From: Fibrobacter sp. UBA4297
GTDB taxonomy: Bacteria > Fibrobacterota > Fibrobacteria > Fibrobacterales > Fibrobacteraceae
DNA: 64,000 bases
Assembly (NCBI RefSeq): GCF_002394865.1
Contig: NZ_DGUZ01000024.1
Coordinates: 1-64,000, forward strand
Direction of reading: 5' to 3'
A program made the position numbers and the translations under genes. The notes under the pieces were generated by a model. That model saw only the letters and a program-made list of their open reading frames with translations, was not told the DNA's origin and made no database searches. Of the stretch, positions 34,052-41,973 are shown one piece after another. Within the stretch, counting starts at the first letter, position 1; every line of letters begins with the position of its first letter.

Positions 34052-34933
34052 ATGCAGATTACCGCATCCCTCGTTAACGAACTCCGCCAGAAGACTGGCG
34101 TCGGCATGATGCAGTGCAAGAAGGCACTCGTCGAAACTGACGGTGACATGGACAAGGCCGTTGAACTCCTCCGCAAGCACGGTGCTGCTGTCGCTGCAAA
34201 GCGCGCAGACAAGGCTGCTAAGGAAGGCCGCGTTTACCTTGTCGAAACTGCTGACAAGGCTGCCGCTTTTGAACTCACCTGCGAAACTGAACCGGTTTCC
34301 AACAACGACGACTTCGTTGCCCTCGCTGCTATGGCCACCAAGGCTGTTGAAACGCAGGATATCGCTTCCGTCGAAGATCTCAAGAACGCTGTCGTCGATG
34401 GCGTCAAGATCAATGACCGCCTCCAGGACGTCCTCGTGAAGATTCAGGAAAACATTGACTTCCGCAAGTTTGCAGAAATCAAGAAGGTCCCGAACTCCGT
34501 GTTTGGCGTTTACAGCCACATGAAGGGCAAGATCGGTGTTATCACTGAACTCGCTTTCGAAGGCTCTGCTGACGAAGCTGCTCTCAAGCAGGCTGCTAAG
34601 GACATCGCTATGCAGGCCGCTGCATTCGCTCCGGTTGCATTGAACGATGCTGCAGTTCCGGCTGAAACGATCGAAAAGGAAAAGGAAATTGCCAAGGCTC
34701 AGATCGAAGCTTCTGGCAAGCAGACCAAGCCTGAATTCATGCAGCGCCAGATTGATGGCCGCGTGGCTAAGGTCCTTAAGGAAATCGTTCTCGAAGACCA
34801 GGAATTCTTCATGTCTGAAAAGAACCCGAAGAAGCTCTCTGTCAAGGACTACCTCCAGGAAGTCGTTGCAAAGCAGCTCGGCCTTACCAGCTTGAAGGTC
34901 GTGAACTTCATCCGCTTCGAACGCGGTAACTAA
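34052..34933 (+). CDS. tsf: Elongation factor Ts
   Basis: Nucleotide-exchange factor for EF-Tu. The 293-residue protein starts MQITASLVNELRQKTGVGMMQCKKALVETDGDMDKAVELLRK, the N-terminal UBA-like domain, followed by the core with TCETEPVSNNDDFVALA. Length is normal. It follows rpsB with a one-base gap and is probably translationally coupled. A family A hairpin and a terminator follow the stop. Confidence 0.98.
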   Translation: MQITASLVNELRQKTGVGMMQCKKALVETDGDMDKAVELLRKHGAAVAAKRADKAAKEGRVYLVETADKAAAFELTCETEPVSNNDDFVALAAMATKAVETQDIASVEDLKNAVVDGVKINDRLQDVLVKIQENIDFRKFAEIKKVPNSVFGVYSHMKGKIGVITELAFEGSADEAALKQAAKDIAMQAAAFAPVALNDAAVPAETIEKEKEIAKAQIEASGKQTKPEFMQRQIDGRVAKVLKEIVLEDQEFFMSEKNPKKLSVKDYLQEVVAKQLGLTSLKVVNFIRFERGN

Positions 34934-34945
34934 GTTCGCCTGCTG

Positions 34946-34983
34946 TCATCCTGGAGCCTCGATAGAGGCGATAGGATCCAGAC
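34946..34983 (+). repeat. Dispersed intergenic hairpin, family A copy 3
   Basis: Outer arms ATCCT/AGGAT and inner stem GCCTC-GATA-GAGGC, followed by CCAGACCG. The inner stem differs from copy 1 while staying base-paired. Located 12 bases after tsf. Confidence 0.6.
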
Positions 34984-34994
34984 CGAAAATTAAA

Positions 34995-35026
34995 TTGGTC
35001 GTCCCTCGCGGGGCGGCCAGTTTTTA
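34995..35026 (+). terminator. Terminator of rpsB-tsf
   Basis: Stem GGTCGTCCC/GGGGCGGCC (with G-U pairs), loop TCGC, followed by AGTTTTTATT. It overlaps the end of the convergent DUF4230 gene. Confidence 0.8.
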
Positions 35027-35635
35027 TTCGCGCGGTTCCAGATTGACCTTGTAGCCATGTTCTATGGTTGTCCCGAGCCGCAACTGGATTAACTTCATCG
35101 CATGCTCGCGTGCTCTGCGCTTGAGCTCCTCGCTGTTTTCCTGCTCGTACTTTTTTTGTTCGGAAATAAAGAACTGCTTGAAGTCCTCAAAACGGATGTT
35201 GTTGAACCAGCCCTGCCTTTCCCAAAGAATTTGTATGCTCTCGAAATCGATGCTGTGGCTTAGAATCCTGGGCTCCGGCAGATAAATAAAAATGCTTTGC
35301 GTGTTCGGCTCGACAAGAATCTTGATGTCCTTCAAATTGTAACCTAGCTTGACATCGCCCTCATAAACAAGCGAAAATTCCTTGATGGATTTGTTGATTC
35401 TCCAGTCGGGCATGTATTCGAGGAGTTTTTTCGCGTCCTGGTAGTTTGCATTTTTGCGGTAGTGGTGGTGGAGGGTCGCAAGCTCCGAAATCTCGCTAAT
35501 TTGCTGCTCCACAAACTCGCTTGTGATGCTCGTCCGTTTTGTGTCGGAGTATAGCTTTTTCATGACAAGCGCAGTCGTTACACTTGTAACGCAAATGATG
35601 AGCAAAATTGCAATTATTTTTAGAGCGGGTTTCAT
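35024..35635 (-). CDS. DUF4230-type membrane-anchored protein
   Basis: The 203-residue protein has an N-terminal hydrophobic anchor (IIAILLIICVTSVTTALVM) and a soluble part beginning QQISEISELATLHHHY, with EFSLVYEGDVKLGYNLKDIKI, a layout I associate with DUF4230 proteins. The C-terminal third is helical and charged. It has no obvious partner; the tsf terminator overlaps its 3' end. Molecular role unknown. Confidence 0.75.
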   Translation of the reverse strand: MKPALKIIAILLIICVTSVTTALVMKKLYSDTKRTSITSEFVEQQISEISELATLHHHYRKNANYQDAKKLLEYMPDWRINKSIKEFSLVYEGDVKLGYNLKDIKILVEPNTQSIFIYLPEPRILSHSIDFESIQILWERQGWFNNIRFEDFKQFFISEQKKYEQENSEELKRRAREHAMKLIQLRLGTTIEHGYKVNLEPRE

Positions 35636-35706
35636 GCTATAAATTTATGCAAAAAAGATGTGAAAGGTAAAGCTCATCGGATTTTTCTTGTCATCATTTC
35701 TTTCGT

Positions 35707-35806
35707 CTATAGCATCTTCTTCATGCTCCAGCTGCCGATTTTCCGTCCGTTGTGCTCGATTTCGCATTCATGGAAAACCTCGTAGCCGCGTTTGCTGTAG
35801 TTTCAT
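35707..35806 (-). pseudogene. Remnant of a gene coupled to the phosphotransferase
   Basis: AAGGAGTAACC-ATG directly follows the phosphotransferase end: its last codons supply the ribosome-binding site. After the ATG the frame is soon lost, but another frame reads NYSKRGYEVFHECEIEHNG and ends KKML-stop at 35707. The first part of this frame is missing, so it looks like the tail of a deleted gene. Family not recognised. Confidence 0.45.
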
Positions 35807-35808
35807 GG

Positions 35809-36684
35809 TTACTCCTTACCTGTGTCTGACTGGTCCAACATCTGAGTGAGAAGAGCGAAAAATTCCTCGGGCACATTTTTATGGAACGCAATTCCAAACA
35901 TGTACGGAATTTTCGCTGCGGCAAATAGCGGAAACCGGCGGGTCGCTTCTTCAATTTGCTGTTTGTCGTTAGTCCCGAGATAGGCCGAAAAGAAAATGTT
36001 CCAGTGGGTCTTCATCGTTTCTGACGGCAGATGAAATAGAAAGTCTAGTTTATCCGCATCTGGCATGTGCGCCAAGTTCCACATAAGTGCAAGGTCCCAT
36101 TCCGGAGCACCGTATCCGAACCCGCCCAAGTCAATCCAAAGTGTCCTCTTTCCGTCGGTGATGGCGTTTCCAATTTGCAAATCGCCATGGAGGCAAGTCT
36201 CTGTGTCAGGAACTTTATCCAAAAATTTCAAGATGCGATTTCTGTAGTCTTCCGGTACAAAATCTTCGTCAGAATAGAACTTCGTAATCATTTGCTTGTA
36301 AGACTTGAGCCGCGAAGTATCTGCTTTTGTCGCGTGAAGCTCTCGTGCCATACGGGCTAATTCCAAGGAAATATCTTCTAGCCGTTCGGGCTCCTGCGAA
36401 ATGATTCGCGAAAAAGAACGCTTGCCTTCAATGAGCTCGTACTCACCGCCAAAACGCTTGCCGTCCGTAATCAAACGAAACGGTTCCGGTGTAGAAATGC
36501 CCAACTCGAAAGCCGTCCGCGATGCCCAAAATTCATTTTTTATTGTGTTTGCGTCAAAATCCGGATTGTACAACTTTGCAAGCGATTTGCCGTTCCTATG
36601 CGTATACGCGAGCGCAGTCCCGCCTTCGCCCGTCTGGATGTAATCATTCAGATCAATCTTCTGAAATTCGTTGTTCGCTCCCAT
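35809..36684 (-). CDS. Aminoglycoside/choline phosphotransferase-like protein
   Basis: Kinase-like fold: the 291-residue protein has the N-lobe (LNDYIQTGEGGTALAYTHRNGKSLAKLYN) and the catalytic loop LHGDLQIGNAI with Asp, followed by WIDLGGFGYGAPEWDLA, which supplies the metal-binding Asp. GGAG precedes the ATG at 36684; an upstream frame from 36810 has no site and runs into repeat family B. The substrate is unknown. The gene was once coupled to a downstream gene that is now a remnant. Confidence 0.8.
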   Translation of the reverse strand: MGANNEFQKIDLNDYIQTGEGGTALAYTHRNGKSLAKLYNPDFDANTIKNEFWASRTAFELGISTPEPFRLITDGKRFGGEYELIEGKRSFSRIISQEPERLEDISLELARMARELHATKADTSRLKSYKQMITKFYSDEDFVPEDYRNRILKFLDKVPDTETCLHGDLQIGNAITDGKRTLWIDLGGFGYGAPEWDLALMWNLAHMPDADKLDFLFHLPSETMKTHWNIFFSAYLGTNDKQQIEEATRRFPLFAAAKIPYMFGIAFHKNVPEEFFALLTQMLDQSDTGKE

Positions 36685-36760
36685 AAAAATTCTCCATCTG
36701 ATTGTAAAGCTATACAATTTTTCGGGTGATAGCGCGCGGGATGGAATTTTTTTGAAGGGG

Positions 36761-36923
36761 GAAGAATCCCCCTCGCTCCAGCCCCGACTTACAAGTGCAA
36801 AATGCGGCATGTCATGCCCGCCACCGAGCGGGCATCGCCTCTATCTGTCAAAAACACATCGTCGGGTCTTACGCTACCCCTTCGAGCGGGTGCTCAAGCG
36901 CCGCACCCGCAACGCCCGGGCTT
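36761..36923 (-). repeat. Dispersed structured repeat, family B copy 2
   Basis: On the minus strand: GCCCGGGCGTTGCGGGTGCGGCG, a CACCCGCTCGAAGGGGTAGCG part, then GATGCCCGCTCGGTGGCGGGCAT (a strong stem) and GTCGGGGCTGGAGCGAGGGGGATTCTTCCCCC. Blocks match 6580-6662 and 45875-46074. It fills the gap between the phosphotransferase and the next gene. Confidence 0.6.
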
Positions 36924-36986
36924 AACTTTTTATGTATATTACAGACCAAGAATACCGATGACTGTTTAGCCAAATCTGGAAAATGG

Positions 36987-38657
36987 ATGATGACAAGAGA
37001 CCAAGAACTTACAGAACTTCTAGATTCCTGCATAAGAACTTATGCTGTGGAAAATCGTTTCTTGGAATTCAAAAGCAATCACGTAAGTCCTGAAGATTTG
37101 GGAAAGTACATATCGGCTCTTTCTAACGGGGCTTGCCTTGAACAGAAGGACGACGGCTATCTCTTTTTTGGTGTTGACGACCATTCACATAAAGTTGTTG
37201 GAACTTCATTTGACATTTCGATTGCAAAAAAGGGAAATCAGGACCTTGAACTTTTTCTTCGCGTAAATACGACTCCGAAAATCAATTTCCAAGTAGAACG
37301 TTTTTTCTACAAGGGAAACGAAAATTGTCCAATATCGGTTTTCATAATCCCTGCGGCATCCGAACAACCGACATGTTTTCAGAACATTCCCTATATCAGG
37401 GTAAATAGTTCGACAACGAATTTGCGGGATTACCATGATTGGATGCGTTCCATTTACAACTCAAGAACGGATTGGAGTAAGGAAATAATACCTGAAGCAT
37501 CGCTGGATGATCTTGACCCTGAGGCGGTCATTAAAGCTCGCCATGGATTTGCCGAGCGGTATCCTGACAAAAAAGAATACATTGATTCTTTAGATGATTC
37601 CACGTTTTTGGATAAGGCGAAAATAACGGTTGGTGGAAAAATAACCCGAACGGCTTTGTTGTTGTTGGGTAAGGACGAATCATCACACTACTTGAATCAC
37701 ATTTCCCAAATTGTTTGGCGATTGAATTCTGGCGATGAGCAGGCAGGTGATATTTTCTCTCTTCCGTTTCTTCTCTCGACCGACCGTGTTTTGGCTAAAA
37801 TACGCAATTACAGGTTCAAAATTTATCCAAGCAACAGTTTAATTCCGGCAGAAGTTTGGAAGTACGATACCAAGACGATATTGGAAGCTTTGCACAATTG
37901 CATTGCCCATCAAGACTATAGTGCGAATTCGAGAATTGTCGTTACTGAGGAAAAAGATAGCCTATGCTTTGAAAATGCAGGCTCTTTCTTTGATGGCAAC
38001 TTTGAAGATTATATTCGCGGACGACGGACTCCTGCCCGTTACAGGAATCCGTTCCTTGTTCAGGCGATGGTCAACTTGAAGATGATTGACACGCAGGGCT
38101 ACGGCATCCATTCGATGTTCCTTAGCCAACGTAATCGCTGCTTGCCCATGCCCGATTACGAAAGCACGAAGGAAAAAGTCGTGCTGCGTATTCCAGGAAC
38201 GGTCATAGATGAAAATTACAGCAAGATGCTTTTGGAGAACACTTCCATCGGTTTGGATGAGGCTGTGTTGCTTGATGCCCTCCAAAAGAAGAAACCTTTA
38301 TCTGCGGAAGCGATTAAGCTGTTGAAACGGGATGGTCTTGTCGAAGGTCGTGGAAAAAACATTTTCATATCGAAATATGTAGCCTTGGCGACAAATCAAG
38401 AAAAGGAACACTCGCAGGCGAAAGGGCTTAGCAATACTAATTATCGAAATATTATTTTGGATTACTTGAGGGACTACGGCGAACTGAGCAAGTCTCAAAT
38501 CTATGCAATGCTTCAGCAGTATTTGCCGACGACGTTGGATGATCGTCAGAAGAAAAGCAAGGTGGAAAATTTGCTTTCTAGTCTTAGGATGGCAGGGCGG
38601 ATTCAGTACAATGTTTCCAAGAAATGGGTCCTATCAAAGATGGATAAAACCTCTTAA
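36987..38657 (+). CDS. AlbA_2 (Schlafen-type) ATP-binding regulator
   Basis: The ATG at 36987 begins MMTRDQELTELLDSC, 556 residues. It starts with an AlbA_2 domain (ENRFLEFKSNHVSPEDLGKYISALSNGACL), then a central region with GGKITRTALLLLG and an ATPase-like segment EALHNCIAHQDYSANSRIVV, and a C-terminal winged helix (SKSQIYAMLQQYL). Such proteins are thought to act in DNA-linked regulation or defence; the target is unknown. Upstream in-frame codons from 36795 fall within repeat B and are not used. A cluster of CCTCTTAAA/TTTAAGAGG sites surrounds its stop. Confidence 0.82.
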   Translation: MMTRDQELTELLDSCIRTYAVENRFLEFKSNHVSPEDLGKYISALSNGACLEQKDDGYLFFGVDDHSHKVVGTSFDISIAKKGNQDLELFLRVNTTPKINFQVERFFYKGNENCPISVFIIPAASEQPTCFQNIPYIRVNSSTTNLRDYHDWMRSIYNSRTDWSKEIIPEASLDDLDPEAVIKARHGFAERYPDKKEYIDSLDDSTFLDKAKITVGGKITRTALLLLGKDESSHYLNHISQIVWRLNSGDEQAGDIFSLPFLLSTDRVLAKIRNYRFKIYPSNSLIPAEVWKYDTKTILEALHNCIAHQDYSANSRIVVTEEKDSLCFENAGSFFDGNFEDYIRGRRTPARYRNPFLVQAMVNLKMIDTQGYGIHSMFLSQRNRCLPMPDYESTKEKVVLRIPGTVIDENYSKMLLENTSIGLDEAVLLDALQKKKPLSAEAIKLLKRDGLVEGRGKNIFISKYVALATNQEKEHSQAKGLSNTNYRNIILDYLRDYGELSKSQIYAMLQQYLPTTLDDRQKKSKVENLLSSLRMAGRIQYNVSKKWVLSKMDKTS

Positions 38658-38793
38658 ATTTAGTACGCAAGTTTGAAATTTAAGAGGCTTTTTAAGAGGA
38701 AATTGGCAAAATTTGCCTAAAAAACGCGTTTTAACCTCTTAAATTAGTTGCTTTTACTTTTTTTTAAGAGGTTTGGGAAAAAAGTTAAGAGGC
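38651..38793 (+). repeat. CCTCTTAAA inverted-repeat cluster and terminator
   Basis: A perfect 12-bp inverted repeat CCTCTTAAATTT/AAATTTAAGAGG overlaps the stop codon and is followed by CTTTTT. Further AAGAGG and CCTCTTAAA copies follow at about 38693, 38733, 38765 and 38789, making six in 140 bp. The first pair is probably the terminator; the rest may be regulatory sites. Confidence 0.65.
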
Positions 38794-38960
38794 TGCATGC
38801 ACCCCTAATTCCAATTTGGAATAAGCGTCTGGCGGTCCAAGATGGGGCGTTTTTGGCGATTTTTCGCACAAAAACAGGCTGCTTTGTAAACTTTTGTTGC
38901 GTCTGGGCTGTATTTAAGTTATTTTTAGATTGGACATATTAGAGAGTTTAGCTCTTGTTC

Positions 38961-39158
38961 TCTAAGTGAAATCTCGACAGTTTCCCTGAACGAGAATAAG
39001 GCGAACGCTCACGCAGGTATGCCGTTTTGCGGTGTATCTCGGTTTGCTGTACCGGCCTTTTAGCCGGTCTTTGGTCATATAGCCAAAGAGCAACAGCCCT
39101 TTTGGGGCGTGGGTCGTTTGTGTTTATCGTTCAGAGGCAGTCGAGAGCCCCACTTAGG
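38961..39158 (+). ncRNA. Structured RNA candidate of about 200 nt
   Basis: A long-range helix in three blocks pairs CTAAGTG with CACTTAG (38962/39151), TCTCGAC with GTCGAGA (38972/39140) and CTGAACG with CGTTCAG (38986/39128). Inside are hairpins ACCGGC/GCCGGT (39051-39068) and CTTTGG/CCAAAG (39069-39088), held by TTGCT/AGCAA, and a GCCC/GGGC hairpin. No protein frame explains it. Size and closing helix resemble 6S RNA, but the inner multi-hairpin part does not clearly fit. It may instead be the leader of the following lipoprotein gene. Confidence 0.5.
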
Positions 39159-39263
39159 TAAATGCAACGATCTACGCCTTTCTTGTATCCATACAAATTT
39201 TGGCGAAGTTCATTGCGGTTCTACAGGGGCGAACTACAGAATTTTAAAACGATGGAGGCTGTT

Positions 39264-40907
39264 ATGACACAGAAAGCAAGATGGTTCATTTCGCTGGCTG
39301 CTACGGTGGTGTTCCCGTTTGCACTCTCCGCTTGTGGCGATGAAGTGACCGAAGAACATATTACCCAAGTCGTAGAAGAAAAAATTCTGGTGGTTGCCGA
39401 TGTATCGGAACTTCCTGATTGTTCCTTAGAAAATCAGGGCAAGCAGGTTCTTGTCAGGGGAGAGGCTTCGCCTCGCATCTGTGTTGATGGCAAGTGGATT
39501 GCTTCATTTGCTGAAACTCAGGATGATTTAAAATGCACTGCGGAATACTTGCCCGACGGTTCTGGTTTGAAAATCATTTGCAACGGGGATTCCATCGGTG
39601 TGGTGTTGAATGGAACTATAGGCCCACAAGGAGTCCAAGGTGAACAAGGTATTCAGGGCGAGCAAGGACTCCAAGGTGAAAAAGGCGACAAAGGAGACCA
39701 AGGCGAACAGGGACTCCAAGGTGAAAAAGGCGACAAAGGAGACCAAGGCGAACAGGGACTCCAAGGTGAAAAAGGCGACAAGGGAGACCAGGGTGAACAG
39801 GGAATCCAGGGAGAGAAAGGCGACCAGGGTGAACAAGGAGCTCAGGGCGAGAAAGGTGACAAGGGTGATACGGGCGAAGGTTGCTCTGTTGAACAAAATG
39901 GGGTTCTCATTACGATTACTTGTGGCAACCAAAATGCTGTTGTTAATATCATAGGAGTATGTTCTGGTTCTAATGAAAATGTAGTTAAAGAATATGAAAA
40001 CGCCTACTATGTTTGTCATTCTAATATGTGGGTGGATGCATCTGTGTTAGAATACGATACCTATGGAAAAATTTGTTTTGAAAATGGGGCGATTGTTGGT
40101 GGAGTTGTCGATACCATTAATAAGTATGTGTGCGATGCAGATACATTTAGAGTTGCGGATGAAAAAGAAGTTGCTTTGAGTAAGGGGTGTGTTAGCTATA
40201 CAGAAAATGATGTCGTTCGAAAACAAATTTCTGATGAGCAGGATTCTGTTTATGTTTGTAAAAATGGCGTATGGAGCGGCTCTCTGGGTAAACATGTCGT
40301 GTACGGGACACTATTGGATAAAAGAGATCAAAAAACTTATAAGACGGTTGTCATAGGTGAACAGATATGGATGGCAGAAAATCTAAACTACGCCGATAGT
40401 ATAAGTTACCCTGGTATGCAAAAACGTAACTGGTGTTACTATAATAATTGTGAAAAGTATGGTCGCCATTATAACTGGGCCGCAGCCATAGATAGTGCTG
40501 GCACTTTTAGCACCAATGGAAAATATTCTGGCTATGAACGGCTATATGCGCTGATTTATCCTGTTCGTGGAATATGTCCTGAAGGGTGGCATTTGCCTGA
40601 TAGCACAGAATGGAAAACGCTGTATTCTGCGATGGGCTTTTCCCCTTATGCTATGCAGGCGGTGGGCTATGAAAAATGGCCTGACGCATTGGATACGTAT
40701 GGGTTCTCTGCACTTCCCGCTAGTGTTCGCGATAATAGCACAGGCTTTGATTATTACTTCCGAGACATGGCTATATTCTGGAGTTCTACTCAGAAGGACT
40801 TTTATTCGGCTTATGTGTTGTATTTGGATAAGAATTCCGCGAATGCTGCCGGCATTGGTAATAAACGCAGTGGTTACTCAGTTCGTTGTCTAAAAAATTC
40901 TCTGTGA
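39264..40907 (+). CDS. Lipoprotein with collagen-like repeats and FISUMP domain
   Basis: The ATG at 39264 has GGAGG upstream and starts MTQKARWFISLAATVVFPFALSAC, with the lipidated Cys at 24; an earlier in-frame ATG at 39162 would add residues from the structured leader. Residues 120-206 form about 29 Gly-X-Y triplets (GLQGEKGDKGDQGEQ units), a collagen-like stalk. Residues about 365-547 carry the Fibrobacter FISUMP domain (QTYKTVVIGEQ-like opening, WMAENLNYA, CPEGWHLP, SVRCLKN). The protein is probably displayed on the cell surface and may trimerise through the stalk. The 45-bp DNA repeats could change the stalk length. Confidence 0.93.
   Translation: MTQKARWFISLAATVVFPFALSACGDEVTEEHITQVVEEKILVVADVSELPDCSLENQGKQVLVRGEASPRICVDGKWIASFAETQDDLKCTAEYLPDGSGLKIICNGDSIGVVLNGTIGPQGVQGEQGIQGEQGLQGEKGDKGDQGEQGLQGEKGDKGDQGEQGLQGEKGDKGDQGEQGIQGEKGDQGEQGAQGEKGDKGDTGEGCSVEQNGVLITITCGNQNAVVNIIGVCSGSNENVVKEYENAYYVCHSNMWVDASVLEYDTYGKICFENGAIVGGVVDTINKYVCDADTFRVADEKEVALSKGCVSYTENDVVRKQISDEQDSVYVCKNGVWSGSLGKHVVYGTLLDKRDQKTYKTVVIGEQIWMAENLNYADSISYPGMQKRNWCYYNNCEKYGRHYNWAAAIDSAGTFSTNGKYSGYERLYALIYPVRGICPEGWHLPDSTEWKTLYSAMGFSPYAMQAVGYEKWPDALDTYGFSALPASVRDNSTGFDYYFRDMAIFWSSTQKDFYSAYVLYLDKNSANAAGIGNKRSGYSVRCLKNSL
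39666..39800 (+). repeat. 45-bp tandem repeats in the collagen-like stalk
   Basis: Three near-identical units start at 39666, 39711 and 39756 (GGACTCCAAGGTGAAAAAGG each), with a diverged fourth from 39801. Each encodes 15 residues, so gain or loss keeps the frame. Confidence 0.85.
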
Positions 40908-41030
40908 AACTTTTTCTAGACATAAACCATGGCGCTTTATTATTGCGGTTAATTCACTCGGTGGTAGGATTTATTAAAACAAGTTTTTCGTTATGAATCT
41001 AAAATTAGACAATTCAAAAAGGATTGGAAT

Positions 41031-41207
41031 GTGGTAAAAAGAAGTAACATTTTTAAAAGTGATACCTTGTTGAAAACAGCGGCATCCGTTATTGAAAGAA
41101 CGTTTGGGTTACCTAATGGATGTGTGAAGTTAGTGAAGAAAGATGGTCGTAAAATGCGTGATGATGCAGTGGTTAAAACATTAAGAAATCACTGGGAGAA
41201 AGAATGA
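41031..41207 (+). CDS. Small basic protein of 58 residues
   Basis: GTG start at 41031 with GGATTGGA upstream; stop at 41205-41207 overlaps the ATG of the next gene by four bases (ATGA). The protein begins VVKRSNIFKSDTLLKTAASVIERTF and ends LRNHWEKE; Lys/Arg rich, no signal peptide. The nearby ATG at 41029 is out of frame and stops after two codons. Not recognised. The overlap suggests a two-gene unit with the downstream gene; a toxin-antitoxin or a DNA-binding pair is possible, with no motif to support either. Confidence 0.55.
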   Translation: MVKRSNIFKSDTLLKTAASVIERTFGLPNGCVKLVKKDGRKMRDDAVVKTLRNHWEKE

Positions 41208-41743
41208 TGAAAAAGAAAATAATTGATGCATCGTTAAGCAAGCGTTTGGGTGTAGATGTTTGTGCTCAAGATTTCTTAGAAGCCGAATTGCCGTATTTAC
41301 AATGGGAGATTATCTATATCTCGGATGAAACGGGTGATGCGGAAAAAGAATATGTGCAATATGAAGCAAATGATGAAATGTCTGAAGAAAAATACGAAAA
41401 TACAAATCTGTGCCCTGGGGAAATAGATGAGATTAATTTAGTAGATGGGAACATGGTTGAAGTTGACGATGTTGAATCGTGGGCGGAAGAACAAATTGAT
41501 TTGCTCTTGAAAAAGAAACCTAAGGTTGTTCGTGCAATTTTGAAGGAAAGACTCCTTGGAAAAAATACGATTGATGCAGAATACGAACCAAGGCGCTCTT
41601 TTGCGTGGTCTCGCACACTTGCGGAAATCGCTCACATATTGGAAAAGGAAAACTGCTTGCCGAAAGGGACTGTTGTCTTCCGAAAAAAAGGAGCCGTTTT
41701 AAATCTTCGGAAAAAATTGGCTTGCCTGTATCAAAATAAATAA
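41204..41743 (+). CDS. Unknown protein, second gene of a two-gene unit
   Basis: Hypothetical protein of 179 residues, MMKKKIIDASLSKRLGVDV at the start (ATG at 41204, or 41207). The middle is acidic (EEQIDLL; EVDDVESWAEE), and the C-terminal third is basic with a helix-turn-helix-like segment (ARTLAEIAHILEKENCLP-type; actual SRTLAEIAHILEKEN). No membrane segment. It overlaps the 58-residue gene. A function cannot be assigned. Confidence 0.6.
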   Translation: MMKKKIIDASLSKRLGVDVCAQDFLEAELPYLQWEIIYISDETGDAEKEYVQYEANDEMSEEKYENTNLCPGEIDEINLVDGNMVEVDDVESWAEEQIDLLLKKKPKVVRAILKERLLGKNTIDAEYEPRRSFAWSRTLAEIAHILEKENCLPKGTVVFRKKGAVLNLRKKLACLYQNK

Positions 41744-41840
41744 TTGATTCTTCTGTAAAATTGTTTTCATAGCGCTGTCAATTTTGTTGGGAACCTAAAA
41801 GAAGTTTTGTAGATTTTTCGTTATGCTTTTGTAAATGACA

Positions 41841-41868
41841 AAGGCCCCGGATCTGCATCCGAGGCCTT
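41841..41868. terminator. Hairpin between the unknown gene and the acyl-CoA dehydrogenase gene
   Basis: Arms AAGGCC-C-CGGAT and ATCCG-A-GGCCTT with a CTGC loop, followed on the plus strand by CAATTTTTT. It separates convergent genes. Confidence 0.65.
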
Positions 41869-41880
41869 CAATTTTTTCTA

Positions 41881-41924
41881 GATCCTTTCGACTTCGTGCC
41901 TTGCGGCACTCCGCTCAGGATGAC
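41881..41924 (-). repeat. Dispersed intergenic hairpin, family A copy 4
   Basis: On the minus strand TCATCCTGAGCGGA, an inner stem GTGCC-GCAA-GGCAC, then GTCGAAAGGATC. The inner stem is longer than in the other copies. Confidence 0.5.
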
Positions 41925-41973
41925 ACCAGTGCGTGGCAGCGGCTATTCCTAGCCACTAACCACTGTTTACTAA

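Noticed and set aside
35721..35954. 77-residue open frame overlapping the phosphotransferase gene
   Set aside because: It is out of frame with a convincing gene and has no ribosome-binding site.
38961..39158. tmRNA or RNase P RNA
   Set aside because: No tag-peptide frame or CCA end for tmRNA, and no GAGGAAAGTCC-type core of RNase P.
39666..39800. CRISPR array
   Set aside because: The 45-bp repeats are contiguous, in frame and encode Gly-X-Y; there are no unique spacers.
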